Both the position numbers and the translations under genes were made by a program. 64,000 nt of DNA from Forficula auricularia (taxonomy: Eukaryota > Arthropoda > Insecta > Dermaptera > Forficulidae), in assembly GCA_024734495.1 (NCBI GenBank), contig JALMQS010000841.1, positions 4,580,465 through 4,644,464 of the forward strand. Direction: 5' to 3'. Positions within the stretch are counted from its first letter, which is position 1; each line of letters starts with the position of its first letter. The notes beneath the pieces were generated by a model. That model searched no databases. It saw only the letters and a program-made list of their open reading frames with translations, and had not been told where the DNA came from. Shown here piece by piece: positions 45,590 through 55,728 of this stretch.

Positions 45590-45644
45590 TGAACCACTCC
45601 CCGCCAGGGCCTAGGTGACGCCAGGCCTAAGGCTCGTCATCTAA
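45590..45644 (+). mobile_element. Helitron-like 3' end
   Basis: CACTCCCCGCCAGGGCCTAG, GTGACG, an imperfect AGGCC-TAA-GGC stem, and CTAA followed by T. This is the family 3' signature also seen at 15150 and 17210. The matching 5' end was not found; the tandem arrays may be its interior. Confidence 0.55.
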
Positions 45645-45654
45645 TGCCCTATAT

Positions 45655-46018
45655 ATATAATAAACACGTATATTATAGTCTTTACTATAATATACAATCC
45701 TATTTATATCCTATTATTAAAATACTAACCCACTCATCTTACAAAGATGTGCACTCTACACATCCCAAACCCCGACCAACCACCCCAACCAGAAACACGA
45801 CTTATATAGGCCAGGGTCCCCTCCAGTGGCCGGCCGAATGCCTGCGGAGACAGCCGAGTCTCTGAGGAGAACAGCTCGGGCGGGGGGAATTAGGCCCCGC
45901 CCACTCTGTTAATGTAATTTTACACCTTATATTATAAACACATATTATAAATCCAAATCTAACTGTGTTTGTATGTTCCGGATTATTTACTGACGAGTCG
46001 AATGCCCGGGCGTCAGCT
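45655..46018 (+). mobile_element. Helitron-like element
   Basis: Begins near CTATATATATAATAAACACG and ends ATGCCCGGGCGTCAGCTAG before T (46018). Interior is C-rich then G-rich (GGCCGGCCGAATGCCTG), with ORF 45644-45865 a chance reading. The 3' stem is short. Confidence 0.45.
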
Positions 46019-46495
46019 AGTATTATCTAAATTGGTGTAAATTAAAGTTTAATAAATAACAAAATGAAACTGCATTGTAAACTTCGAGTTAAACATTTAA
46101 TATAATAAATAATTAAAGGATTTTCTTGGCTTTAATTTATTTAGGAACCTTGCGATCCAGGTGTTTAAATGATAAAACGTGGAACATGTGGCTCTATTTA
46201 CTTAGCAAATTTGTTTAGTAATTAATGCACACACATTTGAACTATCGGTACCATTAAATCATTATTATCTTGATGAATATTATCAATTATTTATACAAAT
46301 TCTCTCTCTTAGTAATTATACCTAGGTATTTAAGTTTTTATTTATTACTTGTAGACTCTGTTTTATGTCATCTTTATATTAGCTTTAGTACAGTAACGTT
46401 ACATACCAAATAAATCGACACCTTGTATCTAGTGCGACACCTGCGGTTCCCGCAAAAAAACTTGTGCCTGTCTCATTCAACAAACCTCTATATTT
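46019..46495. other. No gene seen
   Basis: AT-rich non-coding sequence. CACCTGCGGTTCCCGC near 46439-46454 is a GC-rich island I could not assign. Confidence 0.4.
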
Positions 46496-46496
46496 T

Positions 46497-46805
46497 TAAC
46501 CGACTTCAAAAAAGAGGAGGTTCTCTATTCGACTGATTTTTGTGTGTCTGTGTTACCACATATCTCCGCCAATTGAGAACCGATTTTGATGATTTTTGTT
46601 GCATTGGGTTCAGTCTAGCTTCCGATTGGTCCCGTATTTTTTTCATTGGTATTGGACCTTTTTTACTATGTTTGTTCAAGCATAACTTCTTTGTTTATGA
46701 ACCGATTTTAATGATTCTTTTTTTATTGGAAAGAGGGTACCTTAGGGGTCGTACCATATTAATTTGGTCAAGTTCTGATGATATGATCAATGACGAAATA
46801 ATGTA
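46497..46805 (+). repeat. Family B1 interspersed repeat
   Basis: Starts TTTAACCGACTTCAAAAAAG and ends GATGATATGATCAATGACG. It is followed without interruption by B2 (46806) and B3 (47060), giving the most complete composite in the window. Confidence 0.85.
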
Positions 46806-47045
46806 AATCTCCAATTCTTATGACCAAATAATCGAAATTATAATAAATAAAATCTTTTATAAAAAAAATCTTAAAACATTCATTTAAAACCCGCAAACGT
46901 TTCGAGAGAATTTCTCTATTTATGAATTGAATTTTATTATCATTTTCTGATTCATTCGCCCGACGCTTTCTCTTACGAGATGCATGCAAGGTATTATATT
47001 AAGTCACTATTAATAACATCACTAAAAATAGAAAAATAAAACTAA
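46806..47045 (-). pseudogene. Family B2 segment with 73-codon ORF
   Basis: The minus-strand ORF 46989-46768 starts MHASRKRKRRANESENDNKI and continues with SKRLRVLNECFK. The same frame survives at about 9827-9970. It has a strongly basic, nuclear-localisation-like start. No family recognised; it may be a remnant of the parent transposon's protein. Confidence 0.45.
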
Positions 47046-47059
47046 TTTTTATAAAAAAA

Positions 47060-47465
47060 ATAAATAAAACCGACTTCAAAAAAATTAAAATGCAACAATT
47101 AAAATAATAATAACTTAAAAATAAAATACAATACACTAAAAGGTATAAAATAATTATTATCTTATTTAGTTACAATTAAACGACAAAATATTAACATGAA
47201 ATTACTTTTTGAAGTCGGTGCCAAACAAACTATATAAGCCCAACGTACTAAGTAAGTTCCGTAGAGTTAGATTCATAAAATATATACTAATATGTTTGGC
47301 ACCGACTTCAAAAAGTAATTTCATATGTTAAGATCCTTTTATTTGTAACTAAGATATGATAATTATTTTATACCTTTTAGTGTATTTTATTTTATTTTTA
47401 AGTTATTATTATTTTAATTGTTAGTACTTTTTTTGAAGTTAGTTTTATTTTTTATTAAAAATTAT
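47060..47465. repeat. Family B3 palindromic repeat
   Basis: Outer ACCGACTTCAAAAAAATTAA and its diverged mirror, arms with TTAACATGAAATTACTTTTT. The centre has a short deletion (AAGCCCAACGTACTAAG) compared with 36.2 kb. Confidence 0.8.
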
Positions 47466-48187
47466 AAAATACTATGATTTTATTTAAATGTGAATCAATT
47501 TAATAGTTTTGGGATTCTATATCTCTATGTTCACCGACCTACTGGTTAAACGGCTTAACCGTTTGATTTGAAATTGGAAACATAGACCCTTGAGGGGTTA
47601 ACTAAGCGCTGTGATTCATAAAAAAGTGAATCTTTAATTAAAAATCCCCAAATTTCAACCCCGTAAATCATCACTGATTTTATAACCGCCTTGAATAGAT
47701 ACAGTTTTTGGTTCAGATCTTCAATAAGAAAATTGGTATGATGATTTCAAATAAAAGGAGAAACTAATGTGAAAGTCGTGTGGTGTAGCCCACACCAGTT
47801 GATTAAAATTGTCATCAAGATACATATCACTATTTTTATGATAAGATATATATTTTCTACAATTGATATTCAATAGGTATATACATATATATGTAGATTA
47901 TTTTTATATAACAAAATACTTAGATAAAAATTATAATTTGTAAAAAAAAAAAAATAATGATTTGTAAAAAAATCTAATTTGTATAAAATATTCAAATTCT
48001 TAAAGAACAAATGAATATAATCTGATTGAATTGTGATAAGATAACTATAACTATTAACGATTAGATTGAAAAAAGGAGTTAATTAAAACAATCCTTGAAT
48101 TTTAGCCAACAGTATAGATTCATAAATTACTTATTATTATTTAAATTGAATTTGTTCTAGTTTACTAAATTAATACTATTCATTATT
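47466..48187. other. No gene seen
   Basis: 47510-47720 has repeat-like phrasing (ACCGACCTACTGGTTAAACG, ATAGACCCTTGAGGGG) but no second copy here. The rest is AT-rich. Confidence 0.4.
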
Positions 48188-48700
48188 AATTTATCTATCT
48201 ATCTACTCTTATTAAACGAGCAAAAATTGTATATATATTTGTATCTTTGTTCTATTTTGAAAACGGCTTTACCGATTTTGATGAAACCAACTGTATTAAC
48301 TAACAAGTTTTGAGGATGAGAAAACGATCTGGCTAGGTCTTGACCTCGACAAATTTCATCTTAATTGATCTTTTCTTAATTAAAGTAATTATTTATAGAT
48401 GAAAATATCAATAAAAAAGTTTGTTTATATTTTTTTCAATTATCTTTTATTTATTAATTGGTTTTTTAATTTTAAAACCCACTAATAGGTTATAAAAAAT
48501 ATTATTGGAGTATTATATTAAAATTAGGAATTTTTTGAATCTAATTGATTTCATAACTAATTCCTATAATTTATTTATTTATTTAATTAATTGAATTTTA
48601 TTATTTATTTATTCTATTTAAGGAAATAAAAATTAAGAAAAAAAAATTCCGGAATTTGATTTCCACGAGTTTGATGAATTATTATTAAAATATCTAATTA
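48188..48700 (+). mobile_element. Helitron-like 5' region, family D
   Basis: TCTATCTACTCTTATTAAAC then GAGCAAAAATTGTATATATA, followed by a diverged ACCGATTTTGATGAAACC block and AAACCCACTAATAGG. No 3' end recognised. Confidence 0.5.
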
Positions 48701-49660
48701 TTTATTTATTTATTATTAGAGTATCTATTAGTTAGATATTTATATAATATACTGAGTAAAACATTGTATAAATTCATATACTGTTTTTCTCAAATTCAAA
48801 AATATTTCCATACAAGTTTGTTCAGTACCCACCTCTCCATCCCCTCCCTCGATTAGCACTCATGGATTTAATTTTAACATTTTTATTTTATTTTCTTTGA
48901 AGGAAAGAAAAAACCGAGTACCAAAAAGGTATCGAGCGGGAAAAAAAAACAAGGTACGGTATATATAATTTATATATTATATATATTATAATATTTTGCA
49001 GTGTAATTTTAAGTACGACTGTAAAGTTAGTAGACATCAGACGAGAAATTAATGATTTCATAATCAATTTCAGTATCGGAGAAAAATATAAAAAAAAAAA
49101 AAAAAACAAAGTGAGAGGCTATATCAACAAGAGTGATCGACAAAGGGAATAAAAGAAAAAAATACAAAAGATCCAAGGTATGGTATGAAAATTATATACA
49201 TTTTTAATAAAATTATTATTGCCATTAATAACTGTAATTAATTTTCGTACTGAAAAAATATACTGGAGATTCAAATAATGCACAGCGTCAACAAATTCTT
49301 CGGAAGCATAGAAAAGATAATGAAAACTTATTTTTAGTTACCGCTAAAGCTATAGTTTCTATGATAGAACATAATTATGCTTAATTATTATTATTCATAT
49401 AAATACCTGTTTCTTTTTGTATATTATTATTATTATATATTATATATTTTTATAAATCATTGTAAATAAAATAAAGGTGTTAAGATAATTTTATAAAGTA
49501 GTTTCTTTGCTTTTTATCGATAAAAAAATCATAATAAAAAATGTATACCCGAATAATTATTTTTCTTTATACCTAGAATAGAACTTAAAATTAATATTTT
49601 TATAATAAGGAACTTCGTTCCTATCCGATTGTCCTACGACACAGATCGACTTTTTTTAAT
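48701..49660. other. No gene seen; AT-rich
   Basis: Very AT-rich, with a C-rich patch (48828-48850) and an A-run (49090-49105). The minus-strand ORF 48888-49109 is low-complexity. Confidence 0.4.
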
Positions 49661-49666
49661 TAACAG

Positions 49667-49709
49667 GTGTCTAAATCATAACATTACAGGTGGATTCATA
49701 ACAAAACAG
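49667..49709 (+). promoter_or_regulatory. Candidate recursive-splicing exon
   Basis: Acceptor TTTTTTTAATTAACAG, a 43-nt segment beginning GTGTCTAA, then AAACAG|GTGAGTTT. A perfect donor ends it and the segment itself starts with a usable GT donor. It is open in the frame that accepts a phase-2 upstream exon (14 codons, CLNHNITGGFITKQ). This content does not resemble the I-BAR sequence expected next, so it is more likely a splicing intermediate or a coincidence than coding. Confidence 0.3.
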
Positions 49710-49889
49710 GTGAGTTTACAAATAAAGTGGTTGAAGTGGCTTTTTTTATATAATTTGGGAAAAAAATCTTATTTAATTTTATGTTTTTATTTCAGATCCT
49801 ATACGAATATTTTTTTATTATTATTTTCCTATTTATTTTTTATAATGTTTATCAATATGAACGAATGTGGGCAAATTGGTGTACGAGTA

Positions 49890-50045
49890 AACAAATACAC
49901 ACATAATATGTGGACCATTAGAAAGCTAGAAATGGAAAAACTGGGTGCGGGGTGGGGCGGAGTGGGGGTGGCTGTGGGGATGCAGTGGTGGGGGGGGGGG
50001 GGTCCAGGGGCGTGTATTATATATATTTGTATTTTATACTATATT
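49890..50045 (+). repeat. Family C fragment
   Basis: ATGTGGACCATTAGAAAGCT, AGAAATGGAAAAACTGGGTG and a G-rich tract match the interior of family C. The 140-codon ORF 49629-50051 ends in it and is not a gene. Confidence 0.6.
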
Positions 50046-50144
50046 TTATGAAAAGAAAAAGTAAAAATTTAATGAATAGCTTTAAGCAACCTTAATTATT
50101 CTATACATAGTCCAGTAAATTAATCAAAAAAAGGGGCCAACCTC

Positions 50145-50835
50145 GGAATGAGAGATAATAAGCTGGAAACTCGTATACACCTTCATTTTGACGTTCTCAA
50201 AAGTCTCATAAAATCTCTTGTCTGTGTCATAGGTTGTTCAAGGTCAAAGGTCACAAAAATCGGTTTTTCGCAATTATTTCTGGTTTCTATAGCTCCAATG
50301 ATGTTAACATTTATTATAAAAATTATAGAGCGAAAAATTTGCGACAAGTTCTATTCTAAACATTTTTTTATGCGCTCTGCCGTTTTTGAGATAGAGGGCG
50401 GAGAGCGCGCAGCCAATTATATATATTAATTATTAGATTAACAATGTTAAATACTATATATATATATAGTATTTAACATTGTTAATCTAATAATTGTTAT
50501 ATTTTTGTTGTTTTATATGTTTTTCTAATTGTATCATATCTGATACATCATGTAGATGGGACATATTTAATATATGGTAATATACAAAATACTAATTCGA
50601 AGTATGTAAATGGTATGGCTGAGGGCTGCGCGCTCTCCGCCCTCTAACTCAAAAACAGTTGAGCACATGAAAAAATGTTTGAAACAAAATTGGTCGCAAA
50701 TTTTATGCTTTACGATTTTTATAATAAATGTTAACATCATTGGAGCTATAGAAACTGAGATAATCACGAACCTTTGACCTTGAATAACTTACGACGCAGA
50801 CACGAGATTTTATGAGACTTACTATATAAGCTTAT
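50145..50835. repeat. Inverted repeat with nuclear-receptor-like DR1 motif
   Basis: Arms about 50150-50414 and 50624-50835 are mirror images (GGCGGAGAGCGCGCAGCC against GGCTGCGCGCTCTCCGCC). Both arms keep the same ORF-like frame (SIAPMMLTFIIKI). The left arm has AGGTCA-A-AGGTCA at 50241-50253, a perfect DR1. A separate perfect palindrome (50428-50495, AATTATTAGATTAACAATGT and mirror) lies in the loop. Confidence 0.75.
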
Positions 50836-50884
50836 CCCTTCGAGAACTTATTTCTTTTGTAATTTGTTGTTTAATTATTATATA

Positions 50885-51213
50885 CTAGCTGTGCCAGGCG
50901 TGTCTTCTGCAGAATATAATTAAATCAATATAATTCAATAATTAATTATAAGTAATTATTTAAAAGGTTAGAAAAAAAATGGAAAGAATTAAACATTTTT
51001 TGACGCTGACTTCACGCTAATTGTTAAAACAAAAAAATTAATATAAAAAAAACTAAATCAAATTTTAAAAAACTGGTCTTCGAGGTTCAAATCGTTGGAT
51101 ATACATCTAAGTATGTTCCAATTTTCAGACCTCTGTATGTCATAACTTCTTCTGGAGACTCGTTCGGAAATACATACATACAGACAGACAGACTCTCTTT
51201 TATTAATGTAGGA
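50885..51213 (-). mobile_element. Helitron-like element, minus strand
   Basis: On the minus strand it starts near TCCTACATTAATAAAAGAG, then TCTGTCTGTCTGTATG, and ends ACGCCTGGCACAGCTAG|T. These are features of a widespread arthropod non-autonomous Helitron type. The 3' hairpin is weak. Confidence 0.5.
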
Positions 51214-51392
51214 ATTAAAATTAAAAGGAGAAGCAAATACATATATTGAAACAGAGTCAGTCTTTAAAAAGACTATTGCAGCTGTTATAACAGCTTTTGG
51301 TGAAAATGTTTTTTAAAATAATAAGGTATAATTCTTAAAAGAACAATTGGTCAAATGTGTTTTTAAAAATAAGAATAATGTCTCAATATATA

Positions 51393-51947
51393 TGTGTTCG
51401 CCCATAGGCTAATGAAATAATGAATATCCACTTACTTTAGAATAAGGACAGCATTGCTTGTGCCTTCATGCTTGATACTTGCGAAAGGGCATCTTGTTAA
51501 CAGGGTAACTGGTTCATGCAGGCGTTGTGTTGCCTGGGTGGGCAATTTCCCATAGCGATGCTCTTTGTTCAGAGGCCGGAACAAAACAGTCAGATGGTAC
51601 ATGAGTTATTTACGTGAGGGACTGAGACGCTGAGCTCTGTGAGCAAATGAGAGCCCGCCTAATATCGCCATGATTAGATATAAGTATATAGTTGCAGTTT
51701 GCAGTTTTTAGTTTTATAGTTTTTGCGTTATACGAGATGGTTTGAGAAGTTTGCTCATTCACAGTTTTTAAAGATGTACTAAATTGATGTTACGATGTAA
51801 AGATGTGTATTAAGATGTTTATACGACGAAACCCCTAGACGAATAATATATATAATAACCCCCTTTTTGTAAATAAATACATTTTAATAATAAATACGTC
51901 TGTTATTTAACCCCTATGAGCCAAGGGGGCGAAACCCGCCCCCTACA
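51393..51947 (+). mobile_element. Probable solo LTR
   Basis: Begins TGTGTTCGCCCATAGG and ends GGGCGAAACCCGCCCCCTACA. Inside are a TATA-like AGATATAAGTATATAG (about 51675) followed by an initiator-like GTTGCAGTTTGCAG, and a polyadenylation region AAATAAATACATTTTAAT. No internal retroviral genes flank it. No clear target-site duplication, so the call is moderate. Confidence 0.45.
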
Positions 51948-51959
51948 TTAATAGAGATA

Positions 51960-52428
51960 TACAGAGTGTCCCGTATCACAACGATAAACTCTGAACAGGG
52001 TATAATAGGCCTGTTTATGACGGCCAATAAGCCTAAAAAATTTTTAATAAAAGTCTCATATTTTTCGAGTTATAGGCATTTTTTTGAAAATGGTGACAAT
52101 CGCTACCCTGTCCTAAATAATGAGATGCTATCGCTACAAATTTACATTGTTTTATTATTCTAATTTTTGTTACGCAATCCTGAATAATCCTGCTATTGAC
52201 CAGAATTCAAAATAAAACCATACGTACTATACTTTTGGAGAAAAAAATATTTTTGCCGGATTTATGTTTTAAAAAATTTTGAATCATCTTTAATGTAAAA
52301 AAAAGTCAAATAAACTACCATGGCAAGTTATTGAAAAAATTGGCCCATTTAGTCGAGAATTCAAAATTTTTTGGAAAAATTATCTAATTTAAAAACATAT
52401 TTTGATAGTGGTTATTTATTTAATATTT
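51960..52428 (+). mobile_element. Truncated repeat with TIR-like start
   Basis: Starts ACAGAGTGTCCCGTATC, contains GAGTTATAGGCATTTTTTTGAAA, and is cut by the family B insertion at 52429. ORF 51966-52163 is a reading of the repeat. Confidence 0.4.
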
Positions 52429-53138
52429 TTAACCGACTTCAAAAAAGGAGGAGGTTCTCTATTCGATTGAATTTTTTTTTTTTTGTGCCTATGTTACCTC
52501 ATATCTCCGCCAATTCTCAACCGGTTTTGAAAATTTTTTTGCATTGGGTCCAGTCTAGCTTCCGATTGGTCGCATTTTTTTCGTTTTTTTCATAGGTATT
52601 AGACCTTTTTTATTAGGTTTGTTTAGACCTAACCTCTTTGTTTATGAACCGATTTCGATGGTTCTTTTTTTATCCGATAGGGGGTGTCTTGGGGTTGATC
52701 AAGTTCTGATGATATGATCACTATTAATAACATCACTAAAAAGAAAAATAAAATAATTTTTAAGAAAAAATAAAAACCGACTTCAAAAAATTAAATGCAA
52801 CAAATAAAATACACTAAAAGGTATAAAATAATTATTATCTTATTTAGTTACAACTAAACGACGAAATATTAACATGAAATTACTTTTTGAAGTTGGTGCC
52901 AAACATATACCTTTTATGAATCGCACTCGACGGATCTTACTTAGTACGTTTGGCGGGTACGCTCGCTTATAGGTATAGTTTGTTTGGCACCGACTTCAAA
53001 AAGTAATTTCATGTTAATATTTCGTCGTTTAGTTGTAACTAAATAAGATAATAATTATTTTATACCTTTTAGTGTATTTTATTTGTTGCATTTAATTTTT
53101 TGAAGTCGGTTTTTATTTTTTTCTTAAAAATTATTTTT
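52429..53138 (+). repeat. Family B1 plus B3 composite
   Basis: B1 (52429-52740) begins TTTTTAACCGACTTCAAAAAAGG. B3 (52768-53138) follows directly without B2. The B3 centre is oriented opposite to that of the 47-kb copy relative to B1. Confidence 0.85.
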
Positions 53139-53329
53139 AATCAATTATGTCCCATCTTCATTGAACAAATCTTTGGCTATTATAGACATTAATGCTATAA
53201 TAGCTATTAATAATGCCAATAATAGCCCAAGATTAGTTCAATCAAGATGGGACATAATTGAAGGGCCGCAAAGAGACGCCCCCAGTAGGGGCTAGGTGAC
53301 TCCAGGGCGACGGCCCGTCCTTCAACTAG
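53139..53329 (+). mobile_element. Helitron-like 3' end beside an inverted repeat
   Basis: CAATTATGTCCCATCTT (53139) and AAGATGGGACATAATTG (53246) form an inverted repeat. Then GAGACGCCCCCAGTAGGGGC, a GGGCGACGGCCC stem, and CTAG|T at 53326-53329, the same family end as at 15201. Confidence 0.5.
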
Positions 53330-53937
53330 TAAAAATAATATGTAAATAATAATTAATATATAAAATAAGAATGATACACAAAAAACAATGAAACATAATG
53401 AATCATGCCATGTCATTAGTCAATGTTAGGTTTCATTATTTTTTTTTTATTTTTTTCAAGATCATTGTTGAAAAACCAGTAAAATGTTTCTTGCTATAGA
53501 AATAGATCTAATTACTAGTATTTGAAATTTGGTAGTTTTATTACAAATTACATATGATTTTAATAGATATTACTTATTTATCTCATTAATGATAATTAAT
53601 ATTTTTGAAATTGAATTTATATAAATATATTAAAACGGATTGGGAATACCATATTTGAAATTAAAGTAAATAATTAATAGCATCTGATAAAGTAAAGAAA
53701 TTGATAAAATTTAATTATTGAGAAAATGCATTAATTATTATGAAAAACTTTTTGAAATTAAAATTTTTATTAATTAACAGATAAATCAGGCAAACCACTC
53801 TTTCATAATCACCGCATGTAGACGCACGTCTGTGATTATATGTTTATATAAAATAGATGAGAATCATCATTTTTTATAAGTTCTCGATTAATTAAAGTGC
53901 CCCATAGGCATAAGTTAATATAGGGCTTTTTAATTCA
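53330..53937. other. No gene seen
   Basis: AT-rich non-coding sequence. ORF 53207-53416 overlaps the repeat above. Confidence 0.4.
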
Positions 53938-54033
53938 TGAAAAACTTGGATGCGAGACATTTAGAGAGGTCAAACAGTGGAGACGGGTGGTTACGTCAAA
54001 CCAGTCTTAGGACTAATGATGATGATGAAGAAC
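53938..54033 (+). repeat. RTE-like LINE 3' terminal fragment
   Basis: GACATTTAGAGAGGTCAAAC, AAACCAGTCTTAGGACT and an ATGATGATGATGA tail match the end of the LINE at 38994-39713 (opposite strand), with a deletion of about 20 bases. Confidence 0.75.
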
Positions 54034-54068
54034 TTGGAAAAAATGATTTTCATCTATTTTATCTATAT

Positions 54069-55390
54069 GTTACCGACCAAACCCGATTTTAGGACAAACT
54101 AGTTCTTCCTATACGCGATAGGATTAACTAGTATAGCCTAGTCCAAACTAATTTGTCCTAAGCCTCGATAGGATAAACCAGTTTAGCCTAGGCCAAACTA
54201 GTTGATCCTGATATAAATATGCACACTCTAGGAAAAGCTATGTTGTGATATGCCTTGTCGACATGTTTTGATAGTCAACGCGGAAGCAGAGTCTTGCGAA
54301 ATGCAGAGCTTGACCTGAATATAAATATATAAAAACCATGAATCTCGGATAATCGAGGTGGTTGACATATCGATCGCAAGGCTGTCACTCGCTTTTCCCG
54401 CCCTCCCATTGTAACTAATCAATAAAACCCATTGTTATAAATATATATTTCTTCTGTCATTTACCTAGAAACCCTTAACGATAAACCAATCCCAAATATA
54501 TTATAACAGCTAGTATGGCCTAGTCTAAACCAATTTAGCAGAGTCGAAAGTAATTGAGTCAAGACTTGTACGTGCTGCAACAAAAACTGTTCCACAAACA
54601 GATGCCAGTGCAATGATACTCTGCAATTCTAAGTGCCACCAAAGCACACCATGTAAAAATAAATAACAATTTTAATAATTGAGATATATATGATTATTAA
54701 AAAAAAAATCTCTGGCTCGACAACCCTTCATGGGTCTTGGCCTACTGAATTGGTTGCTGTCCTAATTGGAGACAGTACCGAGGGGTCAAGTGGTTAGCTC
54801 AACGCACATCTACAACCTTCGTTTCAGTTTTCTTAACCGAGATTCGCTACTTCTCAATCAAGCAGCTACTCATTTATCCTCACGAGGCTGAGTAAACCCC
54901 GTTCCAGACCCTATACTTACAGAAAAATTTCTGAGCATAGCCGGGAATCGAACCCGGGACCTCCGGGTTGCCAGTCAGTTACTCTGACCATTAGACCACG
55001 GAGGCGGACGATTATTGCTTCTATTAAAAAAACACTTATTATTAAATTTGTTATAGTATGATTGTTTGTATTACCAATTATCCATAATTTTTAACGACGA
55101 ATCATTATCGTTTTAATAAAAATGATTATTTTTCCAATTACGGAGTATTTTATTCAGTTTATCTATTCATTTTGACTTTCTAAATATACTATAATGTTTA
55201 GACTAGGCCATACTAGTTTATCCAGGAGTGTGCGTATTTATATCAGGATCAACTAGTTTGGCCTAGGCTAAACTGGTTTATCCTATCGGGCTTAGTACAA
55301 ATTAGTTTGGACTAGGCTATACAATATAGGACAAACTAGTTTTGCTCTAGGCTAAACTAGTTTGTCCTGAAATCGAGTTTGGCCGGTAAC
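54069..55390. mobile_element. TIR element with repeated CTAGTTTGTCC motifs
   Basis: GTTACCGACCAAACCCGATT at left mirrors CGAGTTTGGCCGGTAAC at right, with ATAT on both flanks. Both ends carry arrays of (A)GGACAAACTAGTTT and TAGCCTAGGCCAAACT, some 150-180 bases long. The interior has a GC-richer stretch (54237-54410; minus ORF 54228-54422 unassigned) and a nested SINE. Confidence 0.75.
54699..55009 (-). mobile_element. tRNA-derived SINE with target-site duplication
   Basis: The minus strand starts CGCCTCCGTGGTCTAATGGT with A-box TGGTCTAATGG, and GTCCCGGGTTCGATTCCCGG (perfect T-arm and B-box). A roughly 230-base tail ends TCGAGCCAGAGA plus an A/T run. The 3' acceptor strand does not pair, so it is not a tRNA gene. 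Direct repeats GATTATT (54692-54698 and 55010-55016) flank it. Confidence 0.8.
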
Positions 55391-55459
55391 ATATACATAA
55401 AATAAAAATGTAGCCTATATATTGGCGTTCCTGGAGCATCACGTGTAAACTACTCAATG

Positions 55460-55644
55460 GATAAATATCCCCTCTTAATTTTGGGTCGATATGCACCAAA
55501 ATCTAATCAGCTCTTAATCTCAGTGGACCAAAACTACGTGTGAAATTTGGTTTCGATATTCACACTAGTTTTTGAGCTAGCTCGTCCAAAAAAAATTGGT
55601 AACGCACAGACTAACTAACAGACAACCAGACTAACAGACATTTT
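55460..55644 (-). mobile_element. Family A element, first half (split by nested insertions)
   Basis: From ATTTTGGGTCGATATGCACC to CTAACAGACATTTTA. The missing half resumes at 58255. Everything between is later insertion. Confidence 0.65.
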
Positions 55645-55728
55645 ATTTTTTTTTTTTTTATTTATTTATCCAGAAAAATACACAACATTCATTATGTCAT
55701 GTCCTATAGAGTTGACAAGTCAACTGTA

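Noticed and set aside
49629..50051. 140-codon ORF on the plus strand
   Set aside because: It runs through the candidate recursive exon, AT-rich sequence and a family C repeat fragment; composition changes mid-way and no domain is visible.
50148..50767. Two ORFs sharing SIAPMMLTFIIKI considered as a gene pair
   Set aside because: They are the two arms of one inverted repeat read outward from each strand; no start context or domain.
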